A DNA stretch of 64,000 nucleotides from Gammaproteobacteria bacterium (GTDB lineage Bacteria; Pseudomonadota; Gammaproteobacteria; DSM-16500): NCBI GenBank assembly GCA_013286495.1, contig JABDFQ010000001.1, positions 62,614 through 126,613 on the forward strand. The letters are read 5' to 3'. Each line of letters starts with the position of its first letter. Within the stretch, counting starts at the first letter, position 1. This document shows, piece by piece, positions 49,388-57,608 of this stretch. The translations under genes were made by a program, and so were the position numbers. The notes below the pieces were generated by a model. The model did no database searches and was not told the origin of the DNA. It saw only the letters and a program-made list of their open reading frames with translations.

Positions 49388-49402
49388 ATCCAATGATAAT
49401 AT

Positions 49403-50077
49403 TTATTTCTGATTATCAACCTGGCGTGCCTTTTCAAGCATTGCAGTCATTAATTTTGGATCAAATTTTCTGCTCGCACATTCAATCGACATTCTTCTAT
49501 CAGGATTAAACCATTCAATCAGATACATGAATCCTGTCTTGTCATTACCTGCAATATCCTTTCCAGCCGGTTTACCATTGACAAGATTTTCCGTAACTTC
49601 ATCGATAATGACTTTCTCTATTCTGAAGGTTGAATACTTGCATATCGCATCGTCTTGAAATGAAAATATCTCTGCCATTCCATCCCATCCATTTTGATGG
49701 TACGAGCCAGCAGCGGCAAATCCAAGAATATTTTTTTCCGGTATGCCAGGAACAGGGATAAAATTAAATCCTGTCATTATTTCTGATGCTTTTGCATGTA
49801 AGTGCGAATCGGCAGGATTGCTGCTATTTCTGTAAGCCACAATCTGTTGTCCTGCCTCCTGTTTTGTTTGAAGCAAATGAATAATTGCCTCATCCATACC
49901 AGATGTTTCACGGTATCCCTTTTCATTGATCTGTTCTGTTGATGCAGGCATTCCTTGGTTTTTTACCGAAACAAAATTTATTCCCTTTTTTGTTGCCTCT
50001 GAAAATGGTGTTAATGTTTCTGTTCGCGCATTTGCAACGACTGGTAAAAGCATTAATGTAAATAATAATTTTTTCAT
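49403..50077 (-). CDS. Secreted protein of unknown function (224 aa)
   Basis: Signal peptide MKKLLFTLMLLPVVANA; no recognised domain. Confidence 0.75.
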   Translation of the reverse strand: MKKLLFTLMLLPVVANARTETLTPFSEATKKGINFVSVKNQGMPASTEQINEKGYRETSGMDEAIIHLLQTKQEAGQQIVAYRNSSNPADSHLHAKASEIMTGFNFIPVPGIPEKNILGFAAAGSYHQNGWDGMAEIFSFQDDAICKYSTFRIEKVIIDEVTENLVNGKPAGKDIAGNDKTGFMYLIEWFNPDRRMSIECASRKFDPKLMTAMLEKARQVDNQK

Positions 50078-50245
50078 CTTTTTTCCTTATTAGGTTAATC
50101 CCACCATCCATCATAAACTGAGCAATCTGTTATTTCCGGGTGCGAGTATAGGGAATGAAATCAGAAAGTAAATATATTATTTATTTAACGGTATTGGCAT
50201 GCATTGGTCAGATATAAATGTAGCTACAGCGATAAAACAATTATG

Positions 50246-50297
50246 CATAGCTTCTGATCCCTTTTTCCGCATAATATTTAATAACAGGATTTGTAAG
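50246..50297 (-). pseudogene. Remnant of the 3' end of a second copy of the ATPase gene at 51257..52408
   Basis: 46 of 52 positions match 51274-51325 by hand alignment; encodes NPVIKYYAEKGIRSYA* versus NPVIKYYAEKGTRSHVLIQN* in the intact copy. Confidence 0.85.
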
Positions 50298-50312
50298 TAG
50301 AAAAAAGATAGG

Positions 50313-50831
50313 CTATTCAGTGAGAATGGAGCGAATGGTTGATAGTGTCATGAATAATGTCATCGGTTGTAGCGGCGATTCAATAAATCCTCTGGATAAA
50401 TAAAATTGTTTAGCTTGATCTGAAATGGCATGAATAAGAATAGCAACTACACCAGCATCCTGAGAAATAGTTACTGCGCGAATCATGGCATCCCGCAATA
50501 AAGCACTTCCAAGTCCTTTGTTATGATATTTTTTGTCAATCGCTAATCTGCCAAGAACTAACACAGGTAATGAATCAGGCATATTTCGTCTCATTATTTT
50601 GGGTGCGGAATTTCTTTGAATAGCACCAGCTGAAAGACAATAATATCCAACCACGTCAGCATCATGATTGCTTATAACAAAACAACGTGAAGCATTCGTG
50701 AGATTATTTTTGACGGCACGTTCCTTTAACCAATCATTAAGAGAATCTTCGCCGCAGTCAAAGTCACTTATATTGTGATGGTCTGATAATAAAGATGGAG
50801 CTGTTAAATCTTTCACTTTCGCTTTTCCCAT
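50313..50831 (-). CDS. tacT: GNAT-family toxin (TacT-like)
   Basis: ISDFDCGEDSLNDWLKERAVKNN, VVGYYCLSAGAI, VLGRLAIDKKYHNKGLGSALLRDA, AKQFYLSRGF. Confidence 0.9.
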   Translation of the reverse strand: MGKAKVKDLTAPSLLSDHHNISDFDCGEDSLNDWLKERAVKNNLTNASRCFVISNHDADVVGYYCLSAGAIQRNSAPKIMRRNMPDSLPVLVLGRLAIDKKYHNKGLGSALLRDAMIRAVTISQDAGVVAILIHAISDQAKQFYLSRGFIESPLQPMTLFMTLSTIRSILTE

Positions 50832-51106
50832 GGAGCTTTTGTTTTAATTAAACGACGTAATTTATCTGTTGGTGGCAATGGTTTATTAAGTAATTCGTGG
50901 AATTTATTAAATGTATTGGCGTCGACATGGAAAAAAGCCTGATCTAATAAAACATCTTCTGCCTTGTTACAGGCTGCTTCAAGCATAAAATCAGAACGTG
51001 AACGTCCCAATTTTTCAGCAGCCTGGTCAATCAAATCTCGTTGACGAGTTTTTGCCCGTATATTGATGGATACTGATCCTTTCTCTTTGGCATGTAGATG
51101 TGCCAT
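50813..51106 (-). CDS. tacA: DUF1778 RHH antitoxin (TacA-like)
   Basis: SVSINIRAKTRQRDLIDQAAEKLGRSRSDFMLEAACNKAEDVLLDQ; overlaps tacT; start at 51106 (MAHLHAKEKG) preferred over ORF-track 51244. Confidence 0.9.
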   Translation of the reverse strand: MAHLHAKEKGSVSINIRAKTRQRDLIDQAAEKLGRSRSDFMLEAACNKAEDVLLDQAFFHVDANTFNKFHELLNKPLPPTDKLRRLIKTKAPWEKRK

Positions 51107-51137
51107 AAAGCACCTCATTAATTTATATATACATCTA

Positions 51138-51159
51138 GTATACAATTGTGTGTATACAA
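51138..51159. promoter_or_regulatory. Direct repeat GTATACAA-N6-GTATACAA upstream of tacA, candidate antitoxin operator
   Basis: Two GTATACAA copies with 14-bp periodicity about 32-53 bp upstream of the tacA start. Confidence 0.5.
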
Positions 51160-51221
51160 ATTCAATACAGGTTAAGTGAAGAATAATGAGGTGAGTATCT
51201 TCTTGATAATCATATGCTTTC

Positions 51222-51271
51222 ATCAATCTGTCGTGCCTTTTCAAGCATTGCGGTCATTAATTTTGGATCAA
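51222..51271 (-). pseudogene. Remnant of the 3' end of a second copy of the secreted-protein gene at 49403..50077
   Basis: 47 of 50 positions match 49415-49464; encodes DPKLMTAMLEKARQIDESI* versus DPKLMTAMLEKARQVDNQK*. Confidence 0.87.
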
Positions 51272-52408
51272 TACATGGCTTCTGGTCCCTTTCTCCGCAT
51301 AGTATTTAATAACAGGATTTATAATTTGATATTTTTCATCGCCACGTTCAATCACATCTTTTTCTTCAAGTCCATCGAGTGCGGTCATGACTGAGCTGCT
51401 ATTCATATTCATTTCCATTAATGCCTGTTTGCCAGTCAACTGAGATTCTGGATTTTTAGCTATTTGCAATAAAACCGTTTTTTGTCCTGGAGACAACAGT
51501 GATAATTCCTTGATTGCATCGCTACGTTCTTCATCAAGAATTTTTTGCCAGGCAATATCAATATCATTTTCTTGCGGAAGGTCTTGTGGATGATATGACC
51601 AGATTCTGTCGCAAAGTTTGTTGATATAAAAAGGATGCCGTTCTGTTACATTCAAAATTTTATGCAGGCAGAGTTCTGGTAAATTCTTTTTCCAGGTTAA
51701 TTTAGCAGCATTTTTAATATGGGTAATATAATGTTCAGCAGAAATACGGTTGAGCGCCAGTTTCCAGCATAATTTATAAAGAGGACGATTTTCATCGTCA
51801 AACATTGTTTGTAACATTTTTCTATTGCTGCCAGAAAAAATAATCGTCAGATATTTTGATTTTTGAGCAACGTGTCTAATAGCAGCTTCAATTCCTTTTC
51901 CTTGTGCAATGACACCAACATTTTGAAATTCATCCATTAAAAAAATTGCCTGCTGATTTTTTTCTGATAACAATTTTTCGATAAGCAATAATGCTTCTTT
52001 TACATTTGAAGCTGGATCAGAATTAATAGCTGGTTGTAATTCAAGCTGAAAATTTCCAGTGCCGATATTTATTTTTGGTTGAAGGGATTTAATATATTTT
52101 TTTATTGAGGCAACCAGTTTGTCAACTGAACCTAATGCTTTGCCGATTAATTCCACCACACCATTTAAAATGTAAGCTTCTATCATTTTTTCATTGCTTG
52201 CCATGTAGAAATCTGTTTCCACATGAGGTAAACCGGATAACTGAATAGCGTGCAGAGCAAGGCTGGATTTACCATATCTTCTTGTCGCAATTAGCAAAGT
52301 ATGTTTGCCATTTTTTATATTGCTACACAAAAGTTCAGTTTCAGCATTGCGATTACAAAACGCATTTCCTGCGGCAATTCCCAAGGGAAAGTAATCTCTC
52401 ATTCTCAT
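51257..52408 (-). CDS. AAA-type ATP-binding protein with C-terminal winged-helix-like region
   Basis: LLIATRRYGKSSLALHA (P-loop variant), AIFLMDEFQNV (Walker B), SLLSPGQKTVLLQIAKNP...SSVMTALDGLEEKDVIE. Confidence 0.83.
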   Translation of the reverse strand: MRMRDYFPLGIAAGNAFCNRNAETELLCSNIKNGKHTLLIATRRYGKSSLALHAIQLSGLPHVETDFYMASNEKMIEAYILNGVVELIGKALGSVDKLVASIKKYIKSLQPKINIGTGNFQLELQPAINSDPASNVKEALLLIEKLLSEKNQQAIFLMDEFQNVGVIAQGKGIEAAIRHVAQKSKYLTIIFSGSNRKMLQTMFDDENRPLYKLCWKLALNRISAEHYITHIKNAAKLTWKKNLPELCLHKILNVTERHPFYINKLCDRIWSYHPQDLPQENDIDIAWQKILDEERSDAIKELSLLSPGQKTVLLQIAKNPESQLTGKQALMEMNMNSSSVMTALDGLEEKDVIERGDEKYQIINPVIKYYAEKGTRSHVLIQN

Positions 52409-52439
52409 TTGTTTGTCTCCAGTTCCGGTCAGGCATTTT

Positions 52440-52489
52440 AACTCGTAACTTTACGACTCGCAAGTTTACGACTCGTAAAGTTACGAGTT
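52440..52489. promoter_or_regulatory. 50-nt near-perfect palindrome upstream of the ATPase gene (17-bp perfect outer arms), candidate operator
   Basis: aactcgtaactttacga ... tcgtaaagttacgagtt, with internal TTACGACTCG repeats, about 32 bp upstream of the start at 52408. Confidence 0.7.
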
Positions 52490-52742
52490 GAAATATTATA
52501 ATAAAATCAATAACTAATGATATTTTTTCAATAAAAAATATAGGTTATAAAATAGTCATCGACAAAATTAATGTGATTTTTATGCAACTGAGGCGTAGGT
52601 TAGTTGAATTCGAGAAGCCCAATAATGTGATTTGGCTAATAAATATAAATTTAAAAAATCGTATGACAAATATTATTTCTTCTGTTTTAATACGCGTTCT
52701 TCGCAACTCTTTCATTTCATCAATCATATTCCCAGGAAAACT

Positions 52743-54014
52743 ATGTCCGTGATCAGACAAATCATTTTGCTGACAGCATTATTTTGCTGTCATGCCGCTA
52801 TTGCAGGCGAAAATTGCAACATGAATGGTGACTGGTATACATTGCCGGGTCCGCAAACTGTTCTTCATATCAAACAGACTGATGCTTCGATTGAAGGCAA
52901 GCTAGATGGCAGTGTTGGTGCATGCACGATGCTGGTATCAGGATTAGTAGCCAACAATGATGTCACTTATGAAATGTATATGAGTGGAGAAGGATGTACT
53001 GGGTATCGAATGGAAGTAAAAGGAAGTTTTAATGATAATTGTAGCTGGATAATGGGCTCATTTCGGATAGTGGGTGAAGGTAACATCACTGGACCAGTTA
53101 TGTTGCATCGCGTGCCGATCAATATTGTTTCACCAGATACGCCTAATCTTATAATTACAGCAGAACCCAGAATGCCAGAAATAACATTCAAGGCGAAATT
53201 GCTTACGCAGATGAATGTGAATCAATTTATTCCGCCATTTACCTGGAAAATGGATTTCATGGAAAAGGCGGCTGGCATAGTTTTGCATGTGAGAACAGAT
53301 GAAGTGATGACAATGGAAAATTCATTTACGCCAGATTTTCATAACATGATTGATGTGAATGAGGAGAAACATTCAGAGCGTCATATTGAAACGGATGTCA
53401 TGGGTGGCGAATTAACGGTGAAAGTTAATTATTATCAAAACTTGCAGGGTGAAAAGAAATATAAATTCAAGGGAACGAATCCCGGACAAATTGAAATTGA
53501 AAAAATGATTACTGATCCGACGCTCAGGAAAATTGCCTGTGCTGAGAGTCGATACAAGCAATTTAGAGCGGACAGGGAAGGAGGAGTAGGATTTCCAGAG
53601 ATAGGTGGCGGTGGGGTAAGCGGTGGTGCAGGTATCATGCAGTTATATAGTCCAAAACCTACCCCAGAACAAGTCTGGAATTGGCGAGAGAATATAAAAG
53701 CTGGAATGAGTTTATACAAAGAAAAGCGTAGACAGGCACTTGCTTTGCCTAAAATTGAATTGAAAGAAGTGAATAAAAAGAGAAAATTACTCGGTTTGGC
53801 ACTTTGTAAATCCTTACCAGCACTTGATGCAGAACAACTGGAAAAGGAAACTGTACGTCGATATAACTGTGGCGCGGAATACAAATGGGAACCGTGGGAT
53901 GCTCCAGATTGCGATGGAAAATGGGTGAGTGATCCATATTGTAAAACCAGATATCCAGATAAATATGATGCAAACTATCTTAATAATGTTTTTAATTGTG
54001 ATATTAATAAATAA
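52743..54014 (+). CDS. Secreted protein with C-terminal lytic transglycosylase-like (SLT) region
   Basis: Signal peptide MSVIRQIILLTALFCCHAAIAG; ACAESRYKQF...GGAGIMQLYSPKPTPEQVWNWRENIKAGMSLYKEK resembles SLT motifs. Confidence 0.7.
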   Translation: MSVIRQIILLTALFCCHAAIAGENCNMNGDWYTLPGPQTVLHIKQTDASIEGKLDGSVGACTMLVSGLVANNDVTYEMYMSGEGCTGYRMEVKGSFNDNCSWIMGSFRIVGEGNITGPVMLHRVPINIVSPDTPNLIITAEPRMPEITFKAKLLTQMNVNQFIPPFTWKMDFMEKAAGIVLHVRTDEVMTMENSFTPDFHNMIDVNEEKHSERHIETDVMGGELTVKVNYYQNLQGEKKYKFKGTNPGQIEIEKMITDPTLRKIACAESRYKQFRADREGGVGFPEIGGGGVSGGAGIMQLYSPKPTPEQVWNWRENIKAGMSLYKEKRRQALALPKIELKEVNKKRKLLGLALCKSLPALDAEQLEKETVRRYNCGAEYKWEPWDAPDCDGKWVSDPYCKTRYPDKYDANYLNNVFNCDINK

Positions 54015-54032
54015 TGTTATGAAAAGGAAAAT

Positions 54033-54905
54033 ATGATGAAGATGAAAACTTTATTAAAAAGTATAATATTGTGTGTTATTTATAATACGGCGATAGGGTT
54101 GGAACCAGGAAAAGAAATTAACGAGGAATCGTATCAAAAAATATATAAAAATATCGCTATTAGATTTTCTGGACCTGATTATAAAGTTATTATTGACGCA
54201 ATCACAACGGAATTTAATGATCATCCAAATACTTTTTCTGAAGCAGTCAGGCCTTTAAAAATAACCCCGGATAAAACCTTATGGACCATTACAAAAGATC
54301 AGTTACCGCTCACTCTAGATGATTGTTATGATTTTCATCTTGGTTCCGATTGTGAAAAAGATACTGAGTATTGCTATAAGAATTGTCTTATGAGAAGCAG
54401 TCCTGAAGTGATTGCCTATGATGCAAAAAATAAAAAAGTCTATTTGAATTATCCAACTCCTGATATCGGCACAGGTGGAGGTCCTGCGATATTATTTGTT
54501 GCAGATATTAATAAAAGGGAAATCAAACGCCTGAAGCTTACGAACTGGGGTCAGCTAGGTTCCATTTCGCCTTCGACTCGTTATTTGGTGATAAATGGTG
54601 AAAGTATTATTTCCATTTACGATACTCAGACAGACTCTTGGTCAAAAATGAATGAATCTGAAAATGATTATTCTGGAAAAAGATATATTGTCCATAACCT
54701 AACGCTGAAGAAGTGGCTTAATGACAACCAGTTTGTTTATATAGATCAGGCTCATTATTTCACACGTCCTGTAGAACCAACACCTTTTATCAACGCCAAA
54801 GAAGTCACATATGATATCCCAGGCAAAACCATGCTGAGCGAAAAGAAAATAACGGAAAACGAATATAACGAATTTATCAAAAAGATGAATGAGAAGTTAC
54901 CATGA
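54033..54905 (+). CDS. Secreted protein of unknown function, duplicated pair member 1
   Basis: Signal peptide; DIGTGGGPAILFVADINKREIKRL; strong similarity to next ORF. Confidence 0.8.
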   Translation: MMKMKTLLKSIILCVIYNTAIGLEPGKEINEESYQKIYKNIAIRFSGPDYKVIIDAITTEFNDHPNTFSEAVRPLKITPDKTLWTITKDQLPLTLDDCYDFHLGSDCEKDTEYCYKNCLMRSSPEVIAYDAKNKKVYLNYPTPDIGTGGGPAILFVADINKREIKRLKLTNWGQLGSISPSTRYLVINGESIISIYDTQTDSWSKMNESENDYSGKRYIVHNLTLKKWLNDNQFVYIDQAHYFTRPVEPTPFINAKEVTYDIPGKTMLSEKKITENEYNEFIKKMNEKLP

Positions 54906-55789
54906 ATATAAAAAAAATTCTGATGTGTTTATTTGTTTTCGGATACATCAATATTGCAATGGGATTGCAAGTGGGAGAAAAGATTAACGAAAATTCCTAT
55001 GCAAAAATATATGATGATATTGCGATTAGTATAAGTAGCTACAGAGTCCCAGGATATAGAGTAATCATAGATGCGATTAGTAAAAAATTTAACAGGCATC
55101 CACAGAATTTCTCTGAAGCATTAAGGCCATTGAGTATAACGGTTGAGAAAAATTTATGGTCATTCACGTCGGATCAATTGCCTCTTACGGAAAATGATTG
55201 TTTTGGCTATCATCTTATCGTTTGTGAAAAAGATATCGAAGGATACTGCTATAAAAATTGTCTTGTTAAAGATCGGCCTACCGTAATTGCTTACGATAAA
55301 AAAAATAAAAAGATTTATTTAAATTATGGTACATATGATATCGGCACAGGTGGGGGTCCTGCGATATTATTTGTTGCAGATATTAATAAAAGGGAAATCA
55401 AACGATTGAAGCGCACGACTTGGGGACAGTCTGCTGCAATTTCTCCATCAACGCGTTATCTTGTGTTGCATGATGAAAGTTACATTTCAATATACGACAC
55501 ACAAAAAGATTCCTGGTTTGACATGAACAAATCTGAAAATGATTATTCTGGAGAAAGACAAATTATCCATGATTTAATATTGAAGAAATGGCTCAATGAC
55601 AATCAATTTGTTTATATAGACAAAACATATTATTTTACGAGACGACCTGATCCCACATCGTTTATCAGTGCCAAGGAAGTCACATATGATATCCCAGGCA
55701 AAACCATGCTGAGCGAAAAGAAAATAACGGAAAACGAATATAACGAATTTATCAAAAAGATGGATAAGGATGATAATAAAGTATGGTAA
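54902..55789 (+). CDS. Secreted protein of unknown function, duplicated pair member 2
   Basis: Signal peptide; tandem paralog of 54033..54905. Confidence 0.8.
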   Translation: MNIKKILMCLFVFGYINIAMGLQVGEKINENSYAKIYDDIAISISSYRVPGYRVIIDAISKKFNRHPQNFSEALRPLSITVEKNLWSFTSDQLPLTENDCFGYHLIVCEKDIEGYCYKNCLVKDRPTVIAYDKKNKKIYLNYGTYDIGTGGGPAILFVADINKREIKRLKRTTWGQSAAISPSTRYLVLHDESYISIYDTQKDSWFDMNKSENDYSGERQIIHDLILKKWLNDNQFVYIDKTYYFTRRPDPTSFISAKEVTYDIPGKTMLSEKKITENEYNEFIKKMDKDDNKVW

Positions 55790-55888
55790 AGATATCTAAT
55801 TTCTCACGTTTAGCTATTAATCGCACAGTTGCACATTTGACTTAAACTTACGAACCAGTCAAATGTGCAGTAGCGCAAGCCTTATGTT

Positions 55889-56383
55889 TTAATGTCGCCG
55901 ATGGTAGTGTAAGGCTCCCTGGACTTTTTCCCGAATTAACTCAGTTTTCTCATGCTCATGTTTCCGTTTTCTACCGTTGGATGTGTAGCAGCAAAAGAAT
56001 AGTGACCGGAAATAATCACCAAATGATTTTTCGACATTCACATTAAATTTATCTAAATAATGATTTTTATTTCCATGAACTTTTATTCCCATCACTTTCA
56101 ATATCTGATGTAAGTCACCGTTTTTCTTGATGGGATGCTGGCCAATTTCCTTGTGTATTTCATTCACAATATCATCTGGAGTGCGAATGGTGGTATGTAA
56201 TATTTTATTTTTCACATGATAGCCATAAGCATAAAGCTTTGATCTGACTATTTTTCCATGCGTGGTATTCCAGAGTTCTGCGTAGTGATCCAGTATTCGC
56301 TCAGAAGCATGCAGTAAATCACTTTGAGTTCCGCTTGTGTATTTGTTCCATTCATTTTCCCAATATTGTATGCCTTTTCCCAT
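55889..56383 (-). CDS. Small protein with a motif shared with family B (164 aa)
   Basis: IKKNGDLHQILKVMGI resembles INKNGDLHTILVIIEEQT of family B; ORF has plausible RBS. Confidence 0.6.
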   Translation of the reverse strand: MGKGIQYWENEWNKYTSGTQSDLLHASERILDHYAELWNTTHGKIVRSKLYAYGYHVKNKILHTTIRTPDDIVNEIHKEIGQHPIKKNGDLHQILKVMGIKVHGNKNHYLDKFNVNVEKSFGDYFRSLFFCCYTSNGRKRKHEHEKTELIREKVQGALHYHRRH

Positions 56384-56588
56384 GGCTATTCTCCTTGTAA
56401 GTTATAGTGACAAAAATTGTGTGAGTGATAATGAATAAAAAAAATATAAAAGCTGTTAAATTAATTTCAGTATATTAACGAGGATTTCACGATTGATGTT
56501 AGCATGTGCGTAAAAATGAATTATTAAAATAATCTTATCTTCACGTGATGCGCTCGCTCATTAACAAAGAGTATTATTAAAATCATTG

Positions 56589-57602
56589 TTATGTTAAATA
56601 TTCATCAGCACTTGCGTGTGCTGCTTCCCTAATCAACGCTGGTCCTTTGTAAATCAATCCTGAATAAATTTGCACAAGTTTCGCACCATTTGCAATTTTA
56701 TCTCTCGCTGATTGTGCATCGATTACACCACCTGCTGCAATGATGGGAATATTGTCCTGCAAAAATTCATGTAATGTTTTTATAATTCTTGTGCTGCGCG
56801 CTTGCAATGGTTTACCACTTAATCCGCCAGATGCTGCATGCACCACACCGTCACGCGCAATGGCAGTGTTGGTTGCAATGACAGCATCAATTTTTTCGCG
56901 CAACATTATTTTGCACATCATTTCAATTTCTTCACGTGACAGATCAGGTGATATTTTTACTGCTAATGGAATATATTTCTCATAAGTGCGTAACACAGTA
57001 AGTTGTTCCTGCTTCATGACATGTAATAAATTGGCAAACGCATCTTCCTGCTGCAAATCACGTAAACCTTGTGTGTTAGGCGATGAAATGTTGATCGTGA
57101 TATAACTCGCATATTTCCAGAATGCACGAAATCCGGCGATGTAATCATCAATCGCCCGATCATTTGGTGTAATAGCATTTTTACCGATATTAATGCCCAA
57201 AATGCCTTTGTATTTCATTTTGCTGAGACGTGATAGTGCGTGATCAATGCCTTTATTGTTAAATCCCATGCGATTAATGATGGCTTCTTCTTTTATTAAA
57301 CGATACAAACGCGGTTTGGGATTGCCTAATTGTGGTTTGGGTGTGATCGTGCCAATTTCAATGAATGCAAAACCAAGTGAAGCAAGCGCATCGATATAAT
57401 CACCATTTTTATCCAGACCTGCAGCAAGACCGACATGATGCGGAAATTGCAAACCCATAATGGTTTGTGGTGTGGAGTGTATGGCAGGATACAACAAGGA
57501 TGATAGTCGTAAACGATAAGCAAATTGTAATGCAGATAAAGTTAAATGATGCGAGGTTTCTGCATTTAAGCGAAACATGATTTTTTTTATGAGTGGATAC
57601 AT
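56589..57602 (-). CDS. pyrD: Dihydroorotate dehydrogenase (quinone, class 2)
   Basis: VGLAAGLDKNGDYIDALASLGFAFIEIGTITPKPQLGNPKPRL, NRMGFNNKGID, ITINISSPNTQGLRDLQ, GGLSGKPLQ. Confidence 0.96.
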   Translation of the reverse strand: MYPLIKKIMFRLNAETSHHLTLSALQFAYRLRLSSLLYPAIHSTPQTIMGLQFPHHVGLAAGLDKNGDYIDALASLGFAFIEIGTITPKPQLGNPKPRLYRLIKEEAIINRMGFNNKGIDHALSRLSKMKYKGILGINIGKNAITPNDRAIDDYIAGFRAFWKYASYITINISSPNTQGLRDLQQEDAFANLLHVMKQEQLTVLRTYEKYIPLAVKISPDLSREEIEMMCKIMLREKIDAVIATNTAIARDGVVHAASGGLSGKPLQARSTRIIKTLHEFLQDNIPIIAAGGVIDAQSARDKIANGAKLVQIYSGLIYKGPALIREAAHASADEYLT

Positions 57603-57608
57603 GACGCC

